Shown here piece after piece: positions 8,059 through 16,947 of a DNA stretch of 64,000 nt; the stretch's first letter is position 1; the number at the start of each line of letters is the position of its first letter. The DNA comes from Streptomyces lydicus (GTDB lineage: Bacteria; Actinomycetota; Actinomycetes; Streptomycetales; Streptomycetaceae): contig NZ_CP017157.1 in NCBI RefSeq assembly GCF_001729485.1, forward strand, positions 5,394,001 through 5,458,000, given 5' to 3'. The translations under genes were made by a program, and so were the position numbers. The notes under the pieces are model-generated. The model was given only the letters and a program-made list of their open reading frames with translations, was not told where the DNA came from and ran no database searches.

Positions 8059-10096
8059 GGTTGCGGTCGTCTCCTCGGGGGCGGGCCGTCGGGGCCTCGT
8101 GGTCACGGTCGTGGAGCGGGAGGTCACCGGCCGGGCCGCTGGGGTCGCCGCCCTGGGCCGGGATGATGCCGTCGGGGCCGGTGGGGCTGCCGGTGTAGGT
8201 GTCGTCGGCGAGGCTGAAACCCCGTCGGAAGGCCGCCATGAGGCCGGGGTCGTGCTCGGGCTCGGGCCCCGTACGGCGCGTGGCGGACGGCAGGATCGGG
8301 TCGCCGCGCAGCTCGGGGACGAGGTGCGTCTGCTTGTGCCGCCGGGGGAGCCGGGGACGGGCGCCGTGGTCCACGACGGGGGGTGCGGGCGGCAGCACGA
8401 CGGGGCCGGGGTCGGCGGGCCGCCCGGCCGGGGCGGGCTCCGGTGCGTCGGGGGTGGACACCTCGGCCGGGGAGACTTCGGTGGTGTGGCTGACCGGCGT
8501 GTGGACCTGGACCCGCCGGCGGGAGCCGGAGCCGGCCTCGGCGGGGGTCAGGGCGGGCTCGGGGGGCGTACCGCCGGCACGGCCGGGCCGCGGGGGGCGG
8601 GGAGCGTCGTCGGGAGCGGCGGCCGGTCCGGGGATGGCCGCGGTCCGCGGTCCGTCGGGTCCGCGGTCGAGCGGGGCGTGCGGGTCGTGGCGGTCGTGGG
8701 CGCGGTCGCCGTCGGGGGCGTAGGGGTTGTCGTGGCCTCCGTGCTCGCGCGCCGGATCGCTGTCCGGGGAGCCGCGGCGCGCGGTGTCCGCGCCGTCCGC
8801 CGCCCCGGCGGACGACTCCGCGCCCAGCACGGCCTGCGGCACGATCAGCACGGCCTGCACCCCGCCGTAGATGTTGCTCTGCAGCCGGACGACGATTCCG
8901 TGCCGCCGGGCGAGCGAGGCGACCACGAACAGCCCGATCCGCCCGTCACTGAGCAGTTCGGCGACATCGACGTGGTCGGGGTCGGCGAGCAGGCCGTTCA
9001 TCCGGTGCTGCTCGTCCGCCGACATGCCCAGGCCGCGGTCCTCGACCTCGACCGCGAGGCCGGCGGTGACGAGCTGGGCGCGCAGCAGGACCGGCGTCTG
9101 CGGGGCGGAGTAGATCGTGGCGTTCTCGACGAGCTCGGCGAGCAGGTGGATGACATCGGCGACGGCGTGCCCGCGCAGGGTGCCCTCGATCGGCGGCACC
9201 AGCTTGATCCTGGGGTACTGCTCGACCTCGGCGATCGAGGAGCGCAGCACCTCGGTCATGGAGACCGGGCGGCTCCACTGGCGGCGGGAGACGGCGCCGC
9301 CGAGGACGGCGAGGTTCTCGGCGTGCCGGCGGATGCGGGTGGCCAGGTGGTCGACGTGGAACAGGCCCTTGAGCAGGTCGGGGTCCTCGACCTGGTTCTC
9401 CAGCTCGTCCAGCAGCTCGATCTCGCGGTGCACCAGGGACTGCAGGCGGCGGGCGAGGTTCACGAAGACCTCGACCTTCTGCTCGCTGCCGCTGGCGTTG
9501 CTGCGGGCGATGGCGACCGCGTCGACGACGGCGGCCTCGGCGGCCCGGCCGGCCGCGGCCACCTCGTGGGCGAGCAGGTCGAGGGTGTCGCCGATGGGCA
9601 CCAGGGCCGGCTCGGGGTCGCGGCGCTGGAGCCATTCGCCCTGGCGCACCCGGTCGAGCAGGTCGTAGAGGTCGGACTGGCTGCGGGCGCAGACCTGGCG
9701 CAACCGGGCGTAGCGGGTGACGGCGGCACGGGCCTCGGAGTTGGCGGCCGCGCTCGCGGTGAGCACGATGACGCACACCATGGCGAGGCCGCCGCAGAGC
9801 ACTACCCATTCACGGCCGGTGACCCGTGCGCCGCCGGACTGGACGACGAAGGCGGCGACGGCGGTGCAGACGACGGCGGTGAGCAGGGACGGCACGGCGG
9901 TGAGCCGGACCAGCCGGGACCGTATCGCCGAGTCGGCCGCCGACTCGGGGAACGAGGCCCGTCCGTGTCGTCCGCCCTCACGCTCCCGCCGCCGGGCGGA
10001 GGCGGGTACGGGAGCGGCCCCCGGGAAGCCCGGTGTCCCTGGGGACCTCTGAGCCGCCTGGGACGTCTGGGTCCCCTGGGGGAATGCGGTAGGCAT
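8048..10096 (-). CDS. cvnA: conservon sensor kinase-like ATPase CvnA
   Basis: A 682-residue membrane protein. Two hydrophobic segments at about residues 65-86 and 97-118 flank a very short external loop, followed by helical linker sequence and a HATPase domain (ELVENATIYSA N box, EDRGLGMS G1 box, SDGRIGLFVVASLARRHGI). A long Pro/Asp-rich tail covers about residues 425-682. CvnA proteins resemble histidine kinases but work with CvnB-D rather than a response regulator. ATG at 10096 has GGAGGG 5 nt upstream. It is the first gene of the five-gene operon; a 12-bp palindrome (10160-10171) lies about 65 nt upstream. Confidence 0.9.
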   Translation of the reverse strand: MPTAFPQGTQTSQAAQRSPGTPGFPGAAPVPASARRREREGGRHGRASFPESAADSAIRSRLVRLTAVPSLLTAVVCTAVAAFVVQSGGARVTGREWVVLCGGLAMVCVIVLTASAAANSEARAAVTRYARLRQVCARSQSDLYDLLDRVRQGEWLQRRDPEPALVPIGDTLDLLAHEVAAAGRAAEAAVVDAVAIARSNASGSEQKVEVFVNLARRLQSLVHREIELLDELENQVEDPDLLKGLFHVDHLATRIRRHAENLAVLGGAVSRRQWSRPVSMTEVLRSSIAEVEQYPRIKLVPPIEGTLRGHAVADVIHLLAELVENATIYSAPQTPVLLRAQLVTAGLAVEVEDRGLGMSADEQHRMNGLLADPDHVDVAELLSDGRIGLFVVASLARRHGIVVRLQSNIYGGVQAVLIVPQAVLGAESSAGAADGADTARRGSPDSDPAREHGGHDNPYAPDGDRAHDRHDPHAPLDRGPDGPRTAAIPGPAAAPDDAPRPPRPGRAGGTPPEPALTPAEAGSGSRRRVQVHTPVSHTTEVSPAEVSTPDAPEPAPAGRPADPGPVVLPPAPPVVDHGARPRLPRRHKQTHLVPELRGDPILPSATRRTGPEPEHDPGLMAAFRRGFSLADDTYTGSPTGPDGIIPAQGGDPSGPAGDLPLHDRDHEAPTARPRGDDRNHGE

Positions 10097-10308
10097 CGGT
10101 GCCCTCCGGATCGGCCGTTGGCTGTTCGCGGAGCACGCACGCTAGTTGTTGCAGGGGTGGGGTCCGGACCCACTTCGGGGTTTCGCTACCCCACGCCACC
10201 TCCTTGGGTGGACGGCCCGCGCACATCAGTACGACGCAAACCGAACGACCGTTCCGCAAGGGCGAGTTGAGGCCACGAGGCGTGGCGTCGCACAGGTTCA
10301 CGAACGGC

Positions 10309-10353
10309 GCTCGCCGGCTCCCGCGCGCCGGGCGGGCGCAGGGGCCGGCGAGC
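10309..10353 (-). terminator. terminator of the SapA-like gene
   Basis: GCTCGCCGGC (10309-10318) and GCCGGCGAGC (10344-10353) form a perfect 10-bp stem just after the stop codon of the SapA-like gene. Confidence 0.6.
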
Positions 10354-10362
10354 CGTGGCGGT

Positions 10363-10800
10363 TCAGCCGCAGTGGCCGTCCTTGGTCACGTACTGGTCGG
10401 CGATCTGCCCCCGCCAGGTGACGCAGGCGAAGCGCGCGGGAATGTACACCGGCCCGGCGTAGGAGGTGTAGGCACCCGAATCGGAGGCGCTGACCTGGGT
10501 GTTGCCGGTCTGGAACACCTTGGCGTGCATATAGACCGCCGCACCCGGCCCGGTCCGCACGGTCACCGCGCAGTTCTCCCCGGTCGTGGCGTTCCACGTC
10601 AGGTACGCCGTCCCCAGACTGCCGATGTTGCCGAAGTCCACCACCTTGTACCCGGCCCCGCACACCCCGTTGTACGCGGCCACGGCGGACTCGGCGGTGC
10701 CGGCCGCCGCGGCGGAGGCAGGCACCGCGAAGGCGGTGGCACCGACCGTCGCCGCGGTCGCCAGCGCGGTGACGACGGCAGCCCTGCGCATGCGCTTCAT
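10363..10800 (-). CDS. secreted SapA-like (spore-associated protein A) protein
   Basis: A 145-residue exported protein. The start MKRMRR, a hydrophobic Ala/Val stretch and a cleavage site near ASAAAAG form a Sec signal. The mature part is rich in Gly, Thr, Ser and Tyr and has four cysteines (VCGAGYKVV, NCAVTV, ACVTW, HCG), probably two disulfides. The pattern of CGAGYK near the mature N terminus, TAYLTWNATTGENCAVTVR in the middle and YTSYAGPVY followed by CV.W near the end matches streptomycete spore-associated protein A as I remember it. Mature function is unknown. ATG 10800 was chosen over a longer in-frame start because it begins the signal peptide. Hairpins stand on both sides. Confidence 0.7.
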   Translation of the reverse strand: MKRMRRAAVVTALATAATVGATAFAVPASAAAAGTAESAVAAYNGVCGAGYKVVDFGNIGSLGTAYLTWNATTGENCAVTVRTGPGAAVYMHAKVFQTGNTQVSASDSGAYTSYAGPVYIPARFACVTWRGQIADQYVTKDGHCG

Positions 10801-10889
10801 GACACTCCCCGGTTCACTCAGGGGCGCTTCCTGCACCCGCAGAGGAAGACCACCGGGGCCCCCGGGGAGTTGTGGCGTGAAGTGTCACC

Positions 10890-10922
10890 GGTGCGTCACC
10901 GTGTCCGGCGCGGTGACGCACC
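10890..10922. promoter_or_regulatory. 12-bp inverted repeat upstream of the SapA-like gene
   Basis: GGTGCGTCACCG (10890-10901) and CGGTGACGCACC (10911-10922) form a perfect dyad with a 9-nt spacer, 90-120 nt before the SapA-like start. It could be a second terminator or an operator. Confidence 0.45.
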
Positions 10923-10930
10923 GCCACCCC

Positions 10931-10952
10931 GTGGCCTCCGGCCGGAGGCCAC
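10931..10952 (-). terminator. terminator of the metallo-hydrolase gene
   Basis: A perfect 22-bp palindrome (half-site GTGGCCTCCGG), 28 nt after the stop codon of the metallo-beta-lactamase-fold gene. Confidence 0.6.
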
Positions 10953-10980
10953 GGTCAAGGCACCTCCCCCGCAGGCGCGT

Positions 10981-12156
10981 TCACCGCTCCGCGGCGAGGT
11001 CGGCGCCGGCGGGCGAGACCACCGGCGGCCATGCGGGCCACCCCTGCACAGGGGGTACCGCGATCGCCCGCCACCAGGGGGCGACGACCGGCGGGTCGGC
11101 GGGCTCGAAGGGCTTGCCGGGCGGGGGCGCGGCTATCTGTGCGCCGGCCCGCCGGCCCGCCATGACCGTCCGCTCCACGGGCTCGGACCAGGGGTGCGGA
11201 GCGAGGTTGAAGGTGCCCCAGTGGATGGGCAGCAGCACGCCTTCCGGGGTTCCGCCGGACAGGTCGACATGGGCCCGCAGGCCCTCCTCCGGGGTCATGT
11301 GGATGTCGGGCCAGAAGTCGCTGTACGCGCCGATCTGCATCATCGTCGCGTCGAACGGGCCGTGGGCCGCGCCGATCTCCGCGAATCCGGGGAAGTAGCC
11401 GGTGTCGCCGCTGTGGTAGACGCGGTGTTCGGGCCCCGCGACCACCCAGGAGGCCCACAGGGTGTGCTGCGGACCGCGCAGACCGCGGCCGCAGAAGTGC
11501 TGGGCGGGGGTGGCGGTGAGGGTCAGGCCGCCGGTCCGGGTGGACTCGTGCCAGTCGAGTTCGGTGATCCGCTCCGCCGGCACGCCCCAGAACTCCAGGT
11601 CCGCACCGATCCCGAGCGGTACGACGAAGGCGGCACCGGTGCGGATCAGGCCCCGGACGGTCGACATGTCGAGGTGGTCGTAGTGGTCGTGCGAGATCAC
11701 CACGACGTCGACCGGCTCCAGCTCGTCCAGCTCGACGGGCACGGGATGCATCCGCTTGGGGCCGGCCCAGGTGACCGGCGAGCAGCGCTCCCCCCACACC
11801 GGGTCGAACAGCACCCGCCGGCCGTCGATCTCGACCAGCACGCTCGAATGCCCCATCCAGGTGAGCCGCAGCCCGGACGCGGGCGGCCGGCGCCGGTCCT
11901 CGGGGGCCTGCCGGTGCACCGGGATCGGACCCACCGGGGCGCGGCGCAGCCGGCCCTCACGGCTCAGCTGGGTACGCGCCATCGGCAGCGCGGAGCCGTG
12001 CAGCAGCTGTCTGGTGGGCACGGGATTGCGGAACTGGCCGTCCACGAACTGCGGAGACCTGCGCATCCTGGCCAGCCGTTCCCCGGTGGGCACGGCGCCG
12101 AAGCTCGCGGGCCGCAGCGCGGACAGGCCAATACGGCGGGATCGGAAACCGGTCAC
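10981..12156 (-). CDS. metallo-beta-lactamase-fold hydrolase, NAPE-PLD/UlaG-like
   Basis: A 391-residue metal-dependent hydrolase of the Lactamase_B_2 group. WMGHSSVLVEIDG and the dinuclear metal motif SHDHYDHLD are seen, with further ligands in TPAQHFCGR, YHSGDTGY and LPIHWGTFNL. This architecture is shared with N-acylphosphatidylethanolamine phospholipase D and UlaG-type enzymes, so a phosphodiester or lactone substrate is plausible but not shown. The GTG at 12156 follows GGAGG by 4 nt; longer in-frame starts lack such a site. No signal peptide. It is followed by a palindromic terminator. Confidence 0.85.
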   Translation of the reverse strand: MTGFRSRRIGLSALRPASFGAVPTGERLARMRRSPQFVDGQFRNPVPTRQLLHGSALPMARTQLSREGRLRRAPVGPIPVHRQAPEDRRRPPASGLRLTWMGHSSVLVEIDGRRVLFDPVWGERCSPVTWAGPKRMHPVPVELDELEPVDVVVISHDHYDHLDMSTVRGLIRTGAAFVVPLGIGADLEFWGVPAERITELDWHESTRTGGLTLTATPAQHFCGRGLRGPQHTLWASWVVAGPEHRVYHSGDTGYFPGFAEIGAAHGPFDATMMQIGAYSDFWPDIHMTPEEGLRAHVDLSGGTPEGVLLPIHWGTFNLAPHPWSEPVERTVMAGRRAGAQIAAPPPGKPFEPADPPVVAPWWRAIAVPPVQGWPAWPPVVSPAGADLAAER

Positions 12157-12327
12157 GGCACCTCCATGTACGGGGCAGTCGCGAAGTGAACGGGCCGCGC
12201 GAGCGGTGAGTTCCGGCCGACCGGACCACGCGGCGCCGCCGTGCTGCAAGCACCACCGCGACACCCGGACTCACACCATCCACCCGCGGCAGGAACCGCG
12301 CGACCGGCGGTGACCGAACCGGCGGAA

Positions 12328-13170
12328 CTACTCGAACTCAAGTACGAGATAATCCTCCACCGGCCGATAGCCCAGCCGCCGGTACAGCGCGTTGCTGGTG
12401 CGGTTGGCCAGGTCGGTGAAGAGCAGCACCTCCTGCGCACCGGAGTCCGTGGCGGCCTGCGACACGGCGGCCGTCACCGCCCCGGCGTAACCGCGTCCAC
12501 GCAGCTCGGGCGGGGTGTACACGGGCGCGACGCGGACCGTGTCGACGAGCGTGCGGGTGATCCCGGCCATCGAGACGGGCCGCCCGCCGGCCTCCCACAG
12601 CAGACACCGCCCGTCGGCGATCCGGGCGTCGAGCGCGCGGGCGCCACGGGGCGCCGCGGCACCGATGTCCTCGGCGAAGGCGGCGAACCACCCGCGCAGC
12701 AGCTCCCGGTCGGCGGGGGTGGCGCGCCGGGCGGCCCCGGGTGGCGCGGGGTCCGGCGGCGTCAGTTCCGTCAGCCGGTGGAGCCGGCGGCGAGCGGCGG
12801 TGCGCACCGTTCCGTGCCGGCGCCAGGCCGCGGCGAACGCCTCGGCGGCCGCCCGGCCGGCGTTGACCCCCGGCACGCCGGCCCGCGCCGCGGCCAGCAC
12901 GTCCGCCAGGTCGGCCGCGGCCCCGTCCGGCATCGGCGAGAGCAGCACCGGCCGCGGCGGCGTCCAGACGTACGCGGCATCCACCGCGACCCGTCCGCCG
13001 CACCGCCGCCAGCCGAACGACGGGGCGTCCTCGCCGTACGCATCCGCCCCGAGCGCCCGCAGCGAGGACACCACCGACAGCAGCACGGTGTGCTCGGCCG
13101 GCCGCGCACGCAGGAAGTCCCCGGCCGCCGCCTCGAACGCGTCGAGGTCCCGGGTCGTCGTCCACGTCAT
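12328..13170 (-). CDS. GNAT-family N-acetyltransferase
   Basis: A 280-residue protein with a C-terminal GNAT domain (about residues 145-280). The acetyl-CoA binding motif A reads YTPPELRGRGYAGAVTAAV, and the last strand/helix gives TDLANRTSNALYRRLGYRP. The N-terminal half is a divergent, possibly degenerate second GNAT-like lobe (HTVLLSVVSSLRALGADAYG). The acceptor substrate is unknown. ATG at 13170; the gene follows the FAD oxidoreductase after 66 nt on the same strand and may be co-transcribed. Confidence 0.85.
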   Translation of the reverse strand: MTWTTTRDLDAFEAAAGDFLRARPAEHTVLLSVVSSLRALGADAYGEDAPSFGWRRCGGRVAVDAAYVWTPPRPVLLSPMPDGAAADLADVLAAARAGVPGVNAGRAAAEAFAAAWRRHGTVRTAARRRLHRLTELTPPDPAPPGAARRATPADRELLRGWFAAFAEDIGAAAPRGARALDARIADGRCLLWEAGGRPVSMAGITRTLVDTVRVAPVYTPPELRGRGYAGAVTAAVSQAATDSGAQEVLLFTDLANRTSNALYRRLGYRPVEDYLVLEFE

Positions 13171-13236
13171 GCCGCATCCTCTCCCGGGCCGAGGCCGTCC
13201 GCAGCCGGTTTCCGGTGCCGCGCCCCGTCGCGCGGT

Positions 13237-14637
13237 TCAGAGCGGCTCGACGGTCGGGGGCGGGGCCGGCAGGCCGGGGCGGCGGGGCCGCAGGAGGGTG
13301 CGCAGCACGATCCTCGGGGCGAGCAGCCGGGCGGGCGGGGCGGTGAGGCAGAAGACGTCCCGGAAGGCCGCGCCCACGACGGCGTCGACGGCGGCCCGGG
13401 CGTGCAGCCGGTCGATGTACCAGGTGCTCAGCCGCTCCACCGGCCGCGCCGTCCGCTGCCCGGAACCGGCGTACGGGCGGTCCGCGCCGACCGCTGCCAG
13501 CCAGGCGGGCTCCGCGGCCCGGGCCACCGCCCGCTGCGCCGCGGCGGCGCTCCCCGGGCGCAGCCCGCCGGCGGCGTCGAGCGCGCCGCGCACCGCCAGC
13601 GCCCCCAGCGCGGCGACCGACATGCCCTGCCCGTAGACGGGGTTGAAGGTGCAGCCGGCGTCCCCGAGGACCAGGAAGCCCTCGGGCAGCGCGCCGGGCC
13701 GCTCGAAGTGCCGGCGGCGGTTGCAGGTGTCGTGGAAGCCGTACACCGGCGAGAGCGGCTCGGCGTACCCGAGCAGCTCGTGGACGTACGGGTCGCCGAT
13801 CGTGGCGCTGAAGGCGGTGAACTCCACGGCGTCCGTGGGCGGATGGTGGCCGCGCACCCCGGACAGGGTCAGCAGCCACGCGCCGTCCTCGACGGGGACG
13901 TAGGCGGCGCCGCGCGGGCACTCGGGCCAGCCGGGGACGTTGACGCCGACCGCGGGGGCGGTGTCCGGGTCCTTGGGACGGTACATCCGGGTGGCGTACG
14001 CCAGCCCCGCGTCGACGATCTCCTCCTGGGGCGCGCTCCGGCCCAGTTCGGCGTACCAGTGGGGCGCGCGGGAGCCGCGGCCCGAGGCGTCGACGACGAG
14101 GGCCGCCGGCAGGTCCCGCCGGGCGCCCCGCCCTCCGTCGCGCGCGCGGACGCGGACCCCGGTCACCCGGTCGGCGTCCCCGGTGAGCCCGGTGACCTCG
14201 GTCGCTTCCAGGACCTCGACGCGGGTGGACGAGCCGGCGGCGGCCCGCAGCGCGCGTTCGCGTACCACCGCGTCCAGCACCGGACGGGTGACGCTCAGCG
14301 TCCGGTGCCGCCGCTCGTCGAAGCGGCGCTGCCACCCGGTGGGCGTACGGGTGAGCAGGTCGCGCGGCAGATAGAGGCTGCGCGCGCCCGCCTCACCGAG
14401 CGCGGCGGCGGTGCCGGGCAGCAGCTCCTCCAGGGCGCGCTGACCGCCGCTGAGGAGGATGTGCAGATGGCGGGCCTGCGGGACGCCCTTGCGGAAGGCG
14501 CGCCCCTCCGGATAGCGGTCGCGCTCGACGACGGTGATCGCCTCGACGTGTCCCAGCAGGGCGGTCACGGCGAGCATCCCGGCGAGTCCACCGCCGATCA
14601 CGATCGCGGTGCGCCCGCCATTGGAGTGCTCTGCCAT
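13237..14637 (-). CDS. FAD-dependent oxidoreductase, monooxygenase/epoxidase-like
   Basis: A 466-residue flavoprotein with an N-terminal Rossmann motif (VIGGGLAGML, about residues 12-21), the ERDRYPEGRAFRKGVPQARHLHILL segment typical of group A monooxygenase and halogenase-like proteins, DASGRGSRAP, and the FAD pyrophosphate motif GDAGCTFNPVYGQG. The family hydroxylates or epoxidises hydrophobic substrates; I see no halogenase WxWxIP motif. ATG 14637 (MAEHSNGG) is used because it sits directly before the Rossmann strand; a longer frame to 14733 is possible. Divergent from the PfkB kinase gene. Confidence 0.83.
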   Translation of the reverse strand: MAEHSNGGRTAIVIGGGLAGMLAVTALLGHVEAITVVERDRYPEGRAFRKGVPQARHLHILLSGGQRALEELLPGTAAALGEAGARSLYLPRDLLTRTPTGWQRRFDERRHRTLSVTRPVLDAVVRERALRAAAGSSTRVEVLEATEVTGLTGDADRVTGVRVRARDGGRGARRDLPAALVVDASGRGSRAPHWYAELGRSAPQEEIVDAGLAYATRMYRPKDPDTAPAVGVNVPGWPECPRGAAYVPVEDGAWLLTLSGVRGHHPPTDAVEFTAFSATIGDPYVHELLGYAEPLSPVYGFHDTCNRRRHFERPGALPEGFLVLGDAGCTFNPVYGQGMSVAALGALAVRGALDAAGGLRPGSAAAAQRAVARAAEPAWLAAVGADRPYAGSGQRTARPVERLSTWYIDRLHARAAVDAVVGAAFRDVFCLTAPPARLLAPRIVLRTLLRPRRPGLPAPPPTVEPL

Positions 14638-14981
14638 CCCTGCCTCGCTCCCCCGGGGCCCGTTGCCGGTGCCGCCCCATCCGCTCACGGTCGGCCCTGG
14701 CGCTGCAGGGCACCCGTCATGGTGCCAACTCACCTTGCGGCGGCCCGAGTCGGGGCCCCCTCCGGTTCACCGCCGGCCCCCCTCGGCCGTCCGCGCACCA
14801 CCGGCAACGACCCTCCTGTGCGGCTTCTTGCGCGCCCGTTGTCCCCTCGTGCCACCCCCGTCCCCGACATCCCGATTTGCGGCGGGCCTGCGTCTAGACT
14901 CCCCGCAGCGGACGCTCCTCGTCCGCAAACGGTCTCACCGGCAAGGGATTCGCCTCACCAGCAAGGGATTCAGGGACGCTT
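14638..14981. other. divergent intergenic region with a 20-bp tandem duplication
   Basis: 344 nt between the FAD oxidoreductase and PfkB genes. TAGACT (14894-14899) could be a -10 box for pfkB but has no clear -35. Two imperfect 20-bp copies sharing GCAAGGGATTC lie at about 14936-14975, directly before the pfkB ribosome site. No gene is seen. Confidence 0.5.
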
Positions 14982-16016
14982 GTGACATTCCAGCAGGTTT
15001 CTGAGCCGTATGACGCATATGACGTACTCGTCGTGGGCGGGTCGGGCGTGGACACGATCGTGCAGGTCGGCGCGCTGCCCGTGCCGCTCGCCGATTCCCA
15101 TCCGGTCCCGCCCATCCATGAAGGGGCGGGGCACACCGGCACCGGCGTCGCGCTGGGCTGCGCGGCCCTCGGGCTGGCCACCGGTTTCGTGGACTTCATC
15201 GGCGACGACCACGCCGGCACCCTGGTCCGTGAGCGGCTGGCCGGCACCGGCGTCGACTTCCGCCCGCTGATCTCACCGCGGGGCACTCGGCGCGCGGTCA
15301 ACCTCGTCGCCCCCGACGGACACCGGATGTCCTTCTTCGACGCCCGCGACCCGGACGATCTGCGGATGCCGCCGGAGCACTACCTCCCGGTGCTGAGCCG
15401 GGCCCGGCACGTCCATCTGTCGATCACGAACTTCGCCCGCCATCTGTACGACGACATCGAGGCGCTCGGGCTCCCCGTCTCGACCGATCTGCACGACTGG
15501 GACGGCCTGACGGACCATCACCGGGAGTTCGCGCTCCGCTCGGACCTGGTGTTCCTCAGCACGGCCGGGGCGGGTGAGCGGATCGGGCCGGTGATGCGGG
15601 AGATCCTCCGCACCGGGCGGGCCGAGGCGGTGATCGCGACGGCCGGTGCGGGCGGCGCCTACCTCCTGGCGCGGGAGGACCGCACCCCGCGGCTGGTGCC
15701 GCCGGCGGTCCCGCCCGGGCCCGTGGTGGACACCAACGGTGCGGGCGACGCCTTCACCTGCGGCTTCCTCTACGGGCGGCTGGCCGGCCGGCCGCTGGAG
15801 GAGTGCGCACGGCTCGGCGCGGTCGCGGGCGCGTACGCGTGCACCACGCCGGGCACGCACAGCAGCCTCGTCGGGCCGGACGACCTGCGCGCGGCGCCGG
15901 CCGGCACCGCGGCGCCCGCGAGCCCCGTTCCGCCGCCCCCGGCCGCCTCCCCGGCCGAAGGCCCCGGCCTGCCGGAGCCGCCCGCGCCCCAGCAGGTCAC
16001 CGCCACGGGGGTGTAG
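14982..16016 (+). CDS. PfkB-family carbohydrate kinase
   Basis: A 344-residue ribokinase-like kinase. GGSGVDTIVQVG begins the substrate domain, GHTGTGVALGCAALG is the first PfkB signature, and DTNGAGDAFTCGFLYGRL is the second, with the catalytic Asp and anion-hole glycines (about residues 250-262). The family phosphorylates sugars, nucleosides or related alcohols; the substrate is unknown. A Pro/Ala-rich tail of about 45 residues follows the domain. GTG at 14982 lies 5 nt after AGGGA. Monocistronic and convergent with the methyltransferase gene only 25 nt away. Confidence 0.85.
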   Translation: MTFQQVSEPYDAYDVLVVGGSGVDTIVQVGALPVPLADSHPVPPIHEGAGHTGTGVALGCAALGLATGFVDFIGDDHAGTLVRERLAGTGVDFRPLISPRGTRRAVNLVAPDGHRMSFFDARDPDDLRMPPEHYLPVLSRARHVHLSITNFARHLYDDIEALGLPVSTDLHDWDGLTDHHREFALRSDLVFLSTAGAGERIGPVMREILRTGRAEAVIATAGAGGAYLLAREDRTPRLVPPAVPPGPVVDTNGAGDAFTCGFLYGRLAGRPLEECARLGAVAGAYACTTPGTHSSLVGPDDLRAAPAGTAAPASPVPPPPAASPAEGPGLPEPPAPQQVTATGV

Positions 16017-16041
16017 GCCACCGGCCGGGACGGCGGGGTGC

Positions 16042-16947
16042 TCAGCCCTTGCGGCCCACCGCACCGTAGAAGATGGTGTCGTTGAGCTCCACGGCGCTGG
16101 GCACCGCGCCGTCCGGCCGCCACAGCGGAACCCGTACGACGCCCGGCTCCAACAGGGCGAACGGCCCGAAGAGCGGCTCGATGCCGGCCTTCGGCCGCAG
16201 GTTGAGGGTGGCGGTGGCGCTCTTGTAGACGTCCTCCACCCCGGCCCGCGCCACCTCGTCCGTGCGGCCGCCTTCGTACGCCTCGTACGGCTCACCGGTC
16301 GCGTGCGACAGGACCAGGTGGCTGCCCGCGGGGAGCGCCTCGGCGAACGCGGCGACCAGGCCGGCGGGGTCCTCGTCGTCCCGGATGAAGTGCAGTACGG
16401 CGACGAGCAGCAGCGCGACCGGACGATCGAAGTCGATCAGCTCGCGGACGGTCGGGTGGTCCAGGATCGCGCGGGGCTCGCGGACGTCACCGAGCACGAA
16501 TCCGGTGTGCGCGGTGTTGGTGAGCCGGGCCCCGGCGTGGGTGGCGACGATCGGGTCGTTGTCGACGTAGACGACGCGGGTGTCGGGGGCGGTCTCGCGG
16601 GCCACCTCGTGGGTGTTGGGCGAGGTGGGAATGCCGGTGCCGATGTCGATGATCTGGCGGACGCCGTCGCCGACCAGGGTGCGCACCGCGCGCCGCAGGA
16701 AGGCGCGGTTGGCGCGGGCGCTCAGCCGTACCTGGGGGTGGACCTCGATGACGCGCTCCGCCGCCACCCGGTCGACCTCGTAGTTGTCCCAGCCGCCGAG
16801 GTAGTAGTCGTACATCCGGGCCGGGTGCGGCCGGCTGGTGTCGATCTCCGCGGCGGCGAACCCGGTGTGCTCGGGTCCGGGGGCGTACGGGCCGATCGCG
16901 GCGGCCGCCGGGTCCGGGGCCGCGGCGGAGGTCTCCTGCTCGCTCAC
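16042..16947 (-). CDS. SAM-dependent methyltransferase of the DUF574 type
   Basis: A 301-residue protein of the actinobacterial DUF574 methyltransferase family. Seen are the PHPARMYDYYLGGWDNYE signature, the SAM site IIDIGTGIPTSPN (motif I), VVYVDNDPIV (motif II) and FDRPVALLLVAVLHF. Such genes are very common in streptomycetes next to XRE/DUF397 pairs; the substrate is not known. GTG at 16947 follows GGAGG by 6 nt and overlaps the DUF397 stop by 4 nt, so the three genes XRE-DUF397-methyltransferase form one coupled operon. Confidence 0.88.
   Translation of the reverse strand: MSEQETSAAAPDPAAAAIGPYAPGPEHTGFAAAEIDTSRPHPARMYDYYLGGWDNYEVDRVAAERVIEVHPQVRLSARANRAFLRRAVRTLVGDGVRQIIDIGTGIPTSPNTHEVARETAPDTRVVYVDNDPIVATHAGARLTNTAHTGFVLGDVREPRAILDHPTVRELIDFDRPVALLLVAVLHFIRDDEDPAGLVAAFAEALPAGSHLVLSHATGEPYEAYEGGRTDEVARAGVEDVYKSATATLNLRPKAGIEPLFGPFALLEPGVVRVPLWRPDGAVPSAVELNDTIFYGAVGRKG

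Noticed and set aside
8057..10270. Long plus-strand frame of 737 codons opposite cvnA
   Set aside because: Low-complexity Gly/Val/Asp-rich translation typical of antisense to a Streptomyces gene.
13237..14637. Flavin-dependent halogenase
   Set aside because: The Rossmann fold fits, but the WxWxIP motif and catalytic Lys region of halogenases are not visible.
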